This document shows, piece by piece, positions 34,419 to 42,282 of a stretch of DNA of 64,000 nt (positions are counted from its first letter, which is position 1; the number at the start of each line of letters is the position of its first letter). Source of the DNA: JAKACA01 sp049510975 (lineage in GTDB: Bacteria > Actinomycetota > Acidimicrobiia > Acidimicrobiales > Bog-793). The stretch spans positions 54,925 through 118,924 of the forward strand of contig JBEKYM010000006.1 in the NCBI GenBank assembly GCA_049510975.1. Direction: 5' to 3'. The translations under genes were made by a program, and so were the position numbers. Below the pieces are notes generated by a model. It was not told the origin of the DNA, searched no databases, and saw only the letters and a program-made list of their open reading frames with translations.

Positions 34419-34493
34419 GCCGGGTGCCGCCGCGAGGCGCCGCTGCTGACGCACCCCACCCACTGACGGCGTCGACCTGCCAATTTGACGCCG

Positions 34494-34550
34494 ACCACTA
34501 GCAGTGGTTAAATCCTCACGTTCGGCGTCTTCCCCCTCAGGCGAGGGGGA
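34494..34550 (+). promoter_or_regulatory. Two consecutive inverted repeats in the leader of the subtilase gene
   Basis: ACCACT-AGC-AGTGGT (34494-34508) is a 6-base dyad. TCCCCCTC-AGGC-GAGGGGGA (34531-34550) is a perfect 8-base hairpin that ends 17 bases before the start codon, next to the GAGGGAGG ribosome site. The second could stabilise or attenuate the transcript. The first could be an operator or the terminator of the gene upstream. Confidence 0.5.
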
Positions 34551-34567
34551 GCGAGGGAGGCCGCAGG

Positions 34568-36253
34568 ATGAGGTTTGGGGCAAGCAAAGTCAGCCGTCTG
34601 TCGGCTGGACGGACGCGTCTGAAGACGCTCGGCGCAGTCGTGACGTTGTGTCTCGGCGTGGCCGCCGCGAGCGACACCGGCGCGCCGGTCAGCAGCGGTG
34701 GGCGAGCTGAGCAGTACATCGTCCAGGGCGTCAGCAGCAAGGTCGCGGCCGCCGATCTGGTGGCCGGGCGCGGAGTTGTGCTCTCGGCGCTTCCCATCGT
34801 GCACGGAGTGGTCGCCAAGCTCACGGCGCCCGAGGTGGCGGCGGCCAGGCAGGTCGGCCTGACGGTCACACCCGACGTAACCGTGACGGTGGAGGGCTCA
34901 CTCGGCTCTCCCCAGTCGCACCCGAGCGACGCGTTCAACGCCGTGACCGGGGCGACCTCGATGTGGGCGGACGGCATCACGGGCGCGGGCGTGACCGTGG
35001 CGGTGCTCGACACGGGCATCGACAGCAACCTCCCCGACTTCGGCGACCGAGTTGTCGACGGGGTCAACCTCGCCAACCCGAGAAACCCAGGCGGCTGGAA
35101 CACTGACGGATACGGTCACGGAACCTTCGTCGCAGGACTGATCGGTTCCAACGGCCGCTCCTCAGGTGGCCAGTACACGGGCGTGGCACCGGACGCCGAT
35201 CTCGTGTCCATCAAAGTGGCCGGGAGCAACGGCGTCACTTCCGAGGGCACCGTCATCGAGGGCGTGCAGTGGGCGATCGACAACGAAGCGGTCGACGGGA
35301 TCCAGGTGCTCAACATCTCCCTCGGTGTCGAGCCGCCCTCGCCGTCGGCTCTGGACCCACTCGACCAGGCCGTGGAACAAGCCTGGAGCGCCGGCATCGT
35401 CGTCGTCACCTCGGCCGGCAACATCGGCCCGGACAACGGAACGATCACGTCGCCCGGCGACGACCCCATGGTGATCACCGTCGGATCCTTGGACGACGGT
35501 GGGGCCGACGTTCCCGCCGACTACGCGATACCTGCTTTCTCGAGTGTTGGCCCCACGGACATCGATGGCTGGTTCAAGCCCGATCTCGTTGCGCCGGGAC
35601 GCTCGGTCGTCAGTCTGATCCCACCGGCCTCCGCCATCGCACTCGCGAACCCGACAGCCGCAATCGGACGGCACAACTTCGTCGGCTCCGGCACGTCGTT
35701 CTCAGCCGCCATCGTGTCGGGTCTGGTTGCGCTGCTCCTCGAAGCAGACCCAGGTCTCAGTCCGGACCAGGTCAAGGCAGCGCTCCTCTTCGGCGCCGAC
35801 CCCGGGCCAGTGGGCGACCCCTTCGTCGACGGCCACGGGCTCGCCGACGTCATGAGCGCCGCGGCCGCTGGGGGTCAGGTCTTCCTCAACCAGATCCCCG
35901 CTGCTGCCGCCGAGTCCGTTTCGCCGCCGGCCACCATCTCACTGGCTTCGACCTGGGCGGCATCGACTTGGAACCCGGCCAACTGGAGCGGGCCAGCTTG
36001 GACCGCCTCATCGATCAGCAGCGCAGCCCAGAGTGCGTCCCCAGCTCCCGTCGACGGTACGAACTGGAACGGCGCCACCTGGAACGGTGCCGCTTGGAAC
36101 GACGCAGCTTGGAACGACGCCGCCTGGAACGACGCAGCTTGGAACGACGCCGCCTGGAACGGTGCCGCCTGGAACGACGCAGCTTGGAACGACGCCGCTT
36201 GGAACGACGCCGCCTGGAACGACGCCGCCTGGAACGACACGGCCTGGAACTGA
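34568..36253 (+). CDS. Secreted subtilisin-like serine protease (S8) with C-terminal WN-pentapeptide tail
   Basis: A 561-residue exported protease. A signal peptide (about 18-35) is followed by an I9-like propeptide (EQYIVQGVSS to about 112). The catalytic triad is complete: D148 (VAVLDTGID), H184 (GYGHGTFVAG) and S377 (GSGTSFSAAIVSG), with the oxyanion Asn in SAGN. After the catalytic domain a Trp-rich linker leads into twelve WN(D/G)AA-type pentapeptides and a terminal WN. Such tails may be wall-binding or protein-interaction elements. The stop lies seven bases before the GGDEF-EAL gene, so the two are probably co-transcribed. Confidence 0.92.
   Translation: MRFGASKVSRLSAGRTRLKTLGAVVTLCLGVAAASDTGAPVSSGGRAEQYIVQGVSSKVAAADLVAGRGVVLSALPIVHGVVAKLTAPEVAAARQVGLTVTPDVTVTVEGSLGSPQSHPSDAFNAVTGATSMWADGITGAGVTVAVLDTGIDSNLPDFGDRVVDGVNLANPRNPGGWNTDGYGHGTFVAGLIGSNGRSSGGQYTGVAPDADLVSIKVAGSNGVTSEGTVIEGVQWAIDNEAVDGIQVLNISLGVEPPSPSALDPLDQAVEQAWSAGIVVVTSAGNIGPDNGTITSPGDDPMVITVGSLDDGGADVPADYAIPAFSSVGPTDIDGWFKPDLVAPGRSVVSLIPPASAIALANPTAAIGRHNFVGSGTSFSAAIVSGLVALLLEADPGLSPDQVKAALLFGADPGPVGDPFVDGHGLADVMSAAAAGGQVFLNQIPAAAAESVSPPATISLASTWAASTWNPANWSGPAWTASSISSAAQSASPAPVDGTNWNGATWNGAAWNDAAWNDAAWNDAAWNDAAWNGAAWNDAAWNDAAWNDAAWNDAAWNDTAWN
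36065..36250 (+). repeat. 15-bp coding tandem repeat, 12 units plus a partial unit
   Basis: Each unit is close to TGGAACGACGCCGCC and encodes Trp-Asn-Asp-Ala-Ala, with Gly for Asp in three units and Thr variants at both ends. The array runs to the stop codon of the subtilase. Near-identity at the DNA level points to recent expansion by slippage or unequal exchange. Confidence 0.95.
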
Positions 36254-36260
36254 CCGGCCA

Positions 36261-39056
36261 ATGACCAACGCCACCAACACCGTGACGCTCCCTCGCGCCG
36301 CCAAGGCAGTCTTGGCGGGCACCGTCGCCGTCGCCGTGCTCTGCGTCTTCCTCCTCGTGGAAGCCTTCGGGTCTCGGGGTTTCGGTTCAGTGGCCGTGCT
36401 GCTGGCGCTGTCCGGACTCGTGTTGGCGAGCTGGGTGTGGCCGATCCTCATGTACTCGGACGGCTCGTCGCAGGCGCACCACCTCAGCGAAGGAATCTTC
36501 GTGGTGCTGGCCCTCGTCACACCGCCGGTAGGCACGCTCGAGGCCTTCGTCGTGGCAACCGTCCTGGCACAAGTGATCCGGCGACGCGCTGCCGTCAAGT
36601 CCCTCTTCAACGTGGCCCAGATCATCATCTCGGTCAGCGCCGGGCTCGCGATCGTCCACTTGATCGCCCCCCAGGGAGGTCGACTCGGCATCGCGGACCT
36701 GGGCGCCGCAGTCCTCGGGGCCATCGTCTACTCGCTCGTCAACTCCTCGGCCTTGGCCGTCATGCTCGCCTCCACCGGCATCGAGCGGTGGCGGTCAGCC
36801 TTGCTCGACGGCCTTCAGATCCGGGCTCTGCTGCTCGTGGCTTCGGTATCGCTCGGACTCGTCGCCGCTCTGGCGGTGTCCGGGTACCCGTACGCCGCCT
36901 TTCTGGTCGTGCTCCCGTTCTTGGCGTTCCGCCAAGCGCTTGCCGGTCGCTTCCAGGCCCGGCACGATCGCAGCCGGCTGCTCGGGCTGTTCGAATCCAC
37001 TCTGGCGGTGCACGGTGCCATGGGCTCGGGTGACGTCAGGAAGTCGTTGTCGCAGGCTGCTTCGAGGTTGCTTCGCAGCCCTGAGGCAACCGTGCTCATG
37101 ACGCCGCCGGACGACGGCACCATGGCGGCTCCCATGACCGTGAATGATGCCCAGTGGTGGCTGGCCGTAAGCGGACGCAGCCGGAGTGAGCCATTCGACG
37201 ACGCCGACCGGGTCCTGCTCGAGACGCTCGCTGCCGTCGGCAGCGGCGCCCTGGCGAACTCGTCGCTGTACGAGGACCGACTCCGCGATCACGAACGACT
37301 CCTCGCGATCACCGCCAGCCTCGCCGAAGGCGTCTCCGCGTTCGACTCCCAAGCTCAGCTCACCTTCTTGAACCCGGCCGCCGAGCAAATGCTCGGATGG
37401 AGCGCGAGCGAGCTCGTCGGGCAAGACCTGACGAGGTCCGAGCTCGCCACGCTTGCGAGCACCGCCCGCCGATGCATGCAGGCAAACCAGATCATCGAAG
37501 GCGAGCAAGCCACGTTCCGTCGGCGAGCTGGCGACAACTTTCCCGTCGAGGTCACGTGCTCACCGATCTGCTCGGGTCAGCAGGTGACGGGCGCCGTACT
37601 CACCTTCCGCGACATCTCACAGCGCGTGTTGCTCGAGTACCACGCCTTCCACGACTCGCTGACAGGGCTCCCGAACCGCCGCATCTTCCTCGACCGCTTG
37701 CAGCATGCGCTCAAACGGGTCGATCGAACGGGGGAGATCCACGCGATCCTGTTCGCCGACATCGACCGGTTCAAGATGACCAACGACAGCCTCGGCCACC
37801 AGATCGGTGACGAGCTACTGGTCGGAATCGCCGACCGACTCCGGCGTCTCACCCGAGACGGCGACACCCTGGCTCGGTTCGGCGGCGACGAGTTCACCCT
37901 GCTCCTCGAAGACGTCGAGAGCCCCGAGGCGGCCGAGGCCACGGCGCTGCGGATACTGGACGCCGTCCGCTCCCCGATGACGCTCGCCTGTGGGCGCACG
38001 ATCTCAGCCAGTGTCAGTATCGGCATCGCGATCGCAACCGCCGGCTCCACACCGGACGACGTTCTTCACGACGCTGACGTCGCCATGTATCAGGCCAAAC
38101 GCCTCGGAGCGGGCCGCTACGAGCGTTTCGACGCCGGTGCCATGGTCAAGCGATCGGCCGAATGGCTCGATCTCGAGATCGGGCTCCGCCGAGCGGTCGA
38201 GGAGCACGAGCTGGTCGTGCACTACCAGCCGGTCGTGGCGACTGCGAATGGACGTATCGTCGGCGTCGAGGCCCTGGTCCGTTGGAACCACCCTGAGCTG
38301 GGGACGCTCTCACCGGCGCACTTCATCGGTCTCGCCGAGGAGACGGGCCTGATCCTCTCGCTCGGCCGCAGCGTGCTCGAAGGAGCCTGCCGCCAGGCCA
38401 AGGAGTGGGTCGATGAGTATGGCCTGCCGTTCAGCGTCGCTGTCAACCTGTCCGCCCGCCAGTTCCAGCAGTCCGAGCAGGTCAACGAGATCCGTTCAAT
38501 CCTCGAGTCGACAGGTCTCCAGCCCTCCCAGTTGTGCCTCGAGATCACCGAGGGGCTTGCCATGTCTGACATCGACAACACGATCAGCACGCTCACCGAC
38601 TTGAAGTCCCTTGGCGTTCGCCTTGCCATCGACGACTTCGGCACCGGGTACTCGTCGCTCAACTACCTGAAGCTCCTGCCGGTCGACTACGTCAAGCTCG
38701 ACAGGGCTTTCGTGCAGGATCTGGAGATCGACCCCGTCGACTCGGCCATCGTGTCCGCCGTGATCGAGCTGGCGCGAGCCGTCGGGATGACCGTCGTTGC
38801 CGAGGGCGTCGAGACGGCTGGCCAGCTTGCACGGCTTTCGGCCATGGGATGCCCGCTGGTTCAGGGCTACTACCTCGCCCGCCCAATGTCGGCAACCGCC
38901 CTTGCCGGCCTGCTCCGCCAGCAGTGCCACCGAGAGTCGGCGGAGATTCACGTACTCGATCGACAGATGGCTCCAGCCCTCCCGCTGGTCACCGATGCCG
39001 AGGCTCCCCAGGCACCCGTCTACTCGGGGTCCGCCCAGCTGCGCCTCGTTCAGTAG
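36261..39056 (+). CDS. Membrane PAS-GGDEF-EAL protein (c-di-GMP synthesis/hydrolysis)
   Basis: About 931 residues. The first 230 hold some six membrane segments of a MASE-like sensor. A GAF-like region (about 240-340) and a PAS domain (about 345-455, LNPAAEQMLGW) follow. The GGDEF domain is intact (DSLTGLPNRR, RFGGDEF, with RDGD placed as an inhibitory site five residues ahead). The EAL domain is intact too (VEALVRW, NLSARQ, EITE, DDFGTGYSSL, VAEGVET, VQGYYLARP). Both activities are possible. ATG 36261 was chosen because the upstream in-frame extension only reads the protease repeat in another frame. Ribosome site weak, so translation is probably coupled to the protease. Confidence 0.93.
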   Translation: MTNATNTVTLPRAAKAVLAGTVAVAVLCVFLLVEAFGSRGFGSVAVLLALSGLVLASWVWPILMYSDGSSQAHHLSEGIFVVLALVTPPVGTLEAFVVATVLAQVIRRRAAVKSLFNVAQIIISVSAGLAIVHLIAPQGGRLGIADLGAAVLGAIVYSLVNSSALAVMLASTGIERWRSALLDGLQIRALLLVASVSLGLVAALAVSGYPYAAFLVVLPFLAFRQALAGRFQARHDRSRLLGLFESTLAVHGAMGSGDVRKSLSQAASRLLRSPEATVLMTPPDDGTMAAPMTVNDAQWWLAVSGRSRSEPFDDADRVLLETLAAVGSGALANSSLYEDRLRDHERLLAITASLAEGVSAFDSQAQLTFLNPAAEQMLGWSASELVGQDLTRSELATLASTARRCMQANQIIEGEQATFRRRAGDNFPVEVTCSPICSGQQVTGAVLTFRDISQRVLLEYHAFHDSLTGLPNRRIFLDRLQHALKRVDRTGEIHAILFADIDRFKMTNDSLGHQIGDELLVGIADRLRRLTRDGDTLARFGGDEFTLLLEDVESPEAAEATALRILDAVRSPMTLACGRTISASVSIGIAIATAGSTPDDVLHDADVAMYQAKRLGAGRYERFDAGAMVKRSAEWLDLEIGLRRAVEEHELVVHYQPVVATANGRIVGVEALVRWNHPELGTLSPAHFIGLAEETGLILSLGRSVLEGACRQAKEWVDEYGLPFSVAVNLSARQFQQSEQVNEIRSILESTGLQPSQLCLEITEGLAMSDIDNTISTLTDLKSLGVRLAIDDFGTGYSSLNYLKLLPVDYVKLDRAFVQDLEIDPVDSAIVSAVIELARAVGMTVVAEGVETAGQLARLSAMGCPLVQGYYLARPMSATALAGLLRQQCHRESAEIHVLDRQMAPALPLVTDAEAPQAPVYSGSAQLRLVQ

Positions 39057-39104
39057 CTCCACGATCGCGAGTCCGCCATCAGCGACCAGCTCTGAACCCT
39101 GCTG

Positions 39105-39506
39105 CTACCTGGCAAGCAGGTCTGTCAAAGGCGCGAGCGCCACGACGCCCGCAGCCTTGGCGGCAAGTGACGGATCGACGGTGACAAGGGCATCTGCTTG
39201 GAGTCTTGCCACTGCGAGATACTCCGCGTCCTGAATCGTGTCCCAGTCGTGCGCCAGCGCGATCCGCCAAGCAGTACGGCGCGACACGCGGTCGCCGAGC
39301 AGCCGCATCTTTGTCTCCGTGATCCGTTCGTGCAGCTCCAGAGCCGATTGTTCGGAGAGCTCGCCGTTGCGGACGCGGAGCAGCAGAAGGTCGAGCGCCT
39401 GAGAGCGGATTGAGCTCGGTGCGACCAATTGATGACCCGGGTCGACACGGAGACGGTCTCCCGCGATCTGCACCAGCGTCGGTGGATCGATGACGAAACG
39501 TGTCAT
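39105..39506 (-). CDS. PIN-domain-like protein, no antitoxin beside it
   Basis: 133 residues starting MTRFVIDPPTLVQIAGDRL, the usual first strand and Asp of a PIN domain. The C-terminal half, DWDTIQDAEYLAVARLQADALVTVDPSL, is the equivalent of the last two acidic positions. One of the central acidic residues is not obvious. PIN proteins of this length are mostly VapC-type ribonucleases. No small VapB-like ORF was found on either side, so this is either a solitary PIN protein or a toxin that lost its partner. Confidence 0.65.
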   Translation of the reverse strand: MTRFVIDPPTLVQIAGDRLRVDPGHQLVAPSSIRSQALDLLLLRVRNGELSEQSALELHERITETKMRLLGDRVSRRTAWRIALAHDWDTIQDAEYLAVARLQADALVTVDPSLAAKAAGVVALAPLTDLLAR

Positions 39507-39633
39507 GTCGTGGACGCTACACACGCCGCCACGCTCAATCTAGCGCCCACTGGGCGTTTGCATCAAGGCCCCGGCCGGCGCGCAGAATCTCCGGCCTGAG
39601 CTCAGAACGACCTGGAGAAGGAAGAGGTGAGGC

Positions 39634-41088
39634 GTGGCCGAGCATGCGGTGGTGATCGCCGGAGGCGGTCCGACGGGGATGATGCTGGCCGCTGAGCTGG
39701 CGTTGGCGAAGGTTGACGTGGCGGTCGTCGAGCAGCGCCCCGATCACGTGCTCGTCGGCTCACGAGCCGGAGGCTTTCACTCGCGCACGATCGAGATGCT
39801 CGATCAGCGTGGAGTCGCCGATCGCTTCCTCGCAGAGGGAACGGTCGCTCAGGCCGTCATGATCGGCACAACCGTGTTGGACATGAGCGACTTCCCGACT
39901 CGCCATCCGTATTCGCTCGGGATCTGGCAGAACCAGATCGAGCGGATCATGGCCGCCTGGATCGCCGAGCTCCCGGTACGGATCTATTACGGATCTGAGG
40001 TGAAAGACTTCGCCCAAGACCGCAGCGGAGTCGATGTCGAGCTTTCCGATCGCCGATTGCGGGCGCAGTATCTCGTCGGGTGTGACGGAGGACGAAGCGT
40101 CATTCGGAGGGCTGCCGGCATCGAGTTCCCCGGGTGGGATGCAACCAGGAGCAACCTGATCGCCGAGGTCGAGGTGACCGAGGAGCCGCCTCGGGGCATT
40201 CGCCAGGACGCTCGAGGCGTCCATGGCCTCCACAGGTTGGAAGATGGCCGGACAGTAAGGGTCGTCGTGACCGAGCAGCGGCTCGGGCCGAGCAGCGAGC
40301 CAACCCTCGGCGATCTGAGCGAGGCGCTCGTGGCGGTGTACGGCACCGATTTCGGGATCCACAGTCCCACATGGATCTCCAGGTTCACCGACATGACTCG
40401 ACAAGCCGAGAGGTACCGGGCGGGACGAGTCCTCCTTGCCGGCGACTCGGCCCACGTGCACTATCCGGCCGGTGGACAGGGCCTCAGCCTCGGCGTGCAG
40501 GACGCCGTGAATCTCGGATGGAAGTTGGCCCAGGTGGTCAACGGGACCTCAGCGGAAGCCATCCTGGATACCTATCAGGAGGAGCGGCACCCGGTCGCTG
40601 CCCGGTCGCTTCGACACACGATGGCTCTGGGCCTGCTCCAGCGGGGAGACGAGCGCACCAAGGCTCTGGTCGACCTGGTGTCGGAGTTGGCCATCATGGA
40701 CGAGCCGCGCAAGTGGCTCACCGGCATCATCTCAGGGCTCGACATTCATTACGACCTCGGCGAGGGCCACCCCTTGCTCGGACGTCGCATGCCCGATCTC
40801 GACCTCGCGACCGCCGACGGTCCGCTGCGGGTCTTCGCTCTGCTGCACGACGCCGAACCGATACTGCTCAACCTCGGTGACCCCGGCGGCCTTGACATCA
40901 CTTCATGGGGTAGCCGGGTCCAGCTGATCGATGCCGAGTACTCCGGCGTGTGGGAGCTGCCGCTGCTTGGCGTTGTCACCGCTCCGACCGCGGTGCTGAT
41001 ACGGCCGGACGGATATGTCGCCTGGGTGGGCGAGGGAACCGATGTCGGATTGTTCGACGCCCTGAACACCTGGTTCGGAACACCGTGA
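39634..41088 (+). CDS. FAD-dependent aromatic monooxygenase (PheA/TfdB/Rox-like)
   Basis: A 484-residue class A flavoprotein hydroxylase: FAD motif IAGGGPTGMMLAAELA, the DG motif YLVGCDGGRSVIRRAAG and the GD motif LLAGDSAHVHYPAGGQGLSL. A thioredoxin-like C-terminal domain is present. This is the plan of phenol hydroxylases, polyketide hydroxylases and rifampicin monooxygenase, which need NAD(P)H and O2. GTG start after GGAAGAGGTGAGG. A convergent VOC gene lies 17 bases past the stop. It could detoxify an aromatic compound or antibiotic; the substrate cannot be read from the sequence. Confidence 0.88.
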   Translation: MAEHAVVIAGGGPTGMMLAAELALAKVDVAVVEQRPDHVLVGSRAGGFHSRTIEMLDQRGVADRFLAEGTVAQAVMIGTTVLDMSDFPTRHPYSLGIWQNQIERIMAAWIAELPVRIYYGSEVKDFAQDRSGVDVELSDRRLRAQYLVGCDGGRSVIRRAAGIEFPGWDATRSNLIAEVEVTEEPPRGIRQDARGVHGLHRLEDGRTVRVVVTEQRLGPSSEPTLGDLSEALVAVYGTDFGIHSPTWISRFTDMTRQAERYRAGRVLLAGDSAHVHYPAGGQGLSLGVQDAVNLGWKLAQVVNGTSAEAILDTYQEERHPVAARSLRHTMALGLLQRGDERTKALVDLVSELAIMDEPRKWLTGIISGLDIHYDLGEGHPLLGRRMPDLDLATADGPLRVFALLHDAEPILLNLGDPGGLDITSWGSRVQLIDAEYSGVWELPLLGVVTAPTAVLIRPDGYVAWVGEGTDVGLFDALNTWFGTP

Positions 41089-41105
41089 GACGCGATGCTC
41101 AGCGA

Positions 41106-41699
41106 TCACTGCGTCGGTATGGCGAACCCAGCCGATCTGGCACTGCGTATGGGTGAGACCGGCAGGTCGGTCTTGCGGGCGAGCAGGTCGGCTGCCGGAG
41201 TACCCGACCGGAGATCGGCCACCCAGGACTCGGGGTCGAACTCGACGCCGATCGGGTTGACGGCGAACGACCGGTACATGAAAGCGTTGGCGTCGTCGTT
41301 GTCAGCGAAACAATCGACCTGGAACTCCATCTGGTTGCCGTCGGGGTCGCCGTAGTACATCGACACGGTGATGCCGTGATGGATGCACCAGTACGGCATG
41401 ATTCCCTCGGCTTTGAGCTCGGTGTACTTGTCGAAGAGATCGGACAGTGAGGCGTAGGTGTAGGCGACGTGGTCGACACCGATCAGCCCCCGGTCGTCGG
41501 GTCCGCCACCGGCCGGATCGATCAGGTCCATGTTGGCGAAGGCGAAGCGGTGGTGCTCGTCGTCGTAGGTGAGGAACGCGATGCCAGGGTCCGCGTACTG
41601 CACGCGGGCGCCGAACACGGTCTTGTACCAGTCGAGCATCTCGTCGAAGCGGCGCGTGCGATACACGACGTGCACGAACTTCGCTGGAGCGATGGTCAT
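41106..41699 (-). CDS. VOC family protein, extradiol-dioxygenase-like
   Basis: A 197-residue two-module VOC protein. Candidate metal ligands are visible in the expected places: His in KFVHVVYRT, His in GVDHVAYTY and Glu in GDPDGNQMEFQVD. This is the 2-His-1-Glu triad of catechol 2,3-dioxygenases and related lyases. The last 50 residues extend beyond the fold (SWVADLRSGTPAADLL), a tail seen in biphenyl-diol dioxygenase-like proteins. Its ATG start is divergent from the NTF2-like gene. Ring cleavage after the adjacent hydroxylase is plausible but unproven. Confidence 0.85.
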   Translation of the reverse strand: MTIAPAKFVHVVYRTRRFDEMLDWYKTVFGARVQYADPGIAFLTYDDEHHRFAFANMDLIDPAGGGPDDRGLIGVDHVAYTYASLSDLFDKYTELKAEGIMPYWCIHHGITVSMYYGDPDGNQMEFQVDCFADNDDANAFMYRSFAVNPIGVEFDPESWVADLRSGTPAADLLARKTDLPVSPIRSARSAGFAIPTQ

Positions 41700-41910
41700 G
41701 AAGTCCCCTTGTGCTGTAGTGGCGGATCCGGTGATGAAGACGTTGCAGATCGCCCGAAAGTCACCTTAGGGGGCGGGGCGCCGGCCCGCATCTTGGTCGG
41801 CACGAGGGTCGGTGAACGGTGGATGGTCGACAGCCTGGCGGCCTGAAGAAAGCACTCAGTACACCGCCGATGTGCCCGCTACTCTGGCGGTGTTCGCCAG
41901 GGGAGGACAC

Positions 41911-42282
41911 ATGGACATCGGAGCTGTCGTAACCGCCTACGGCTCGTCCTGGAACGAGCCTGACGAGGCCGCCCGGCGTCAGCTGCTGGAGTCGGCCTGG
42001 GCCGACGACGGCACCTACTGCGACCCGACTGCCAGTGTCAAAGGCAGAGAGGCGCTCGTCGCCCACATCGGCGCCATGCAGGTTGCCATGCCCGGCCACA
42101 CCATCGACGTGGTGACGGGTGCCGATGTGCACGATGGCCACCTACGTTTCGGATGGGTCATGCACGGCCCCGACGGCTCTGCCGTACTCGAGGGCATGGA
42201 CTATGGACGCCTGGCAGAAGACGGGCGGCTCGAGCAGATCGTGGGTTTCTTCGGGCCGTTCCCAGCTCTGGACCGATCGTGA
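41911..42282 (+). CDS. SnoaL/NTF2-like protein
   Basis: A 123-residue single-domain protein of the NTF2-like cone fold: WNEPDEAARRQLLESAWADD, then YCDPTASVKGREALVAHIG, then LRFGWVMHGPDGSAVLEG. These proteins act as small isomerases, cyclases or unidentified binding proteins, often next to flavin hydroxylases in aromatic pathways. ATG 41911 follows GGGGAGGA. The stop overlaps the next GTG start (GTGA), so it is translationally coupled with the flavin monooxygenase. Confidence 0.85.
   Translation: MDIGAVVTAYGSSWNEPDEAARRQLLESAWADDGTYCDPTASVKGREALVAHIGAMQVAMPGHTIDVVTGADVHDGHLRFGWVMHGPDGSAVLEGMDYGRLAEDGRLEQIVGFFGPFPALDRS

Noticed and set aside
36065..36250. Possible CRISPR array
   Set aside because: The units are contiguous, 15 bases long, in frame and without spacers. 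They are a coding tandem repeat.
36033..36260. N-terminal extension of the GGDEF-EAL gene rich in GTTPPGT repeats
   Set aside because: It is the protease's WN repeat read in another frame. It has no ribosome site, and the membrane protein begins naturally at ATG 36261.
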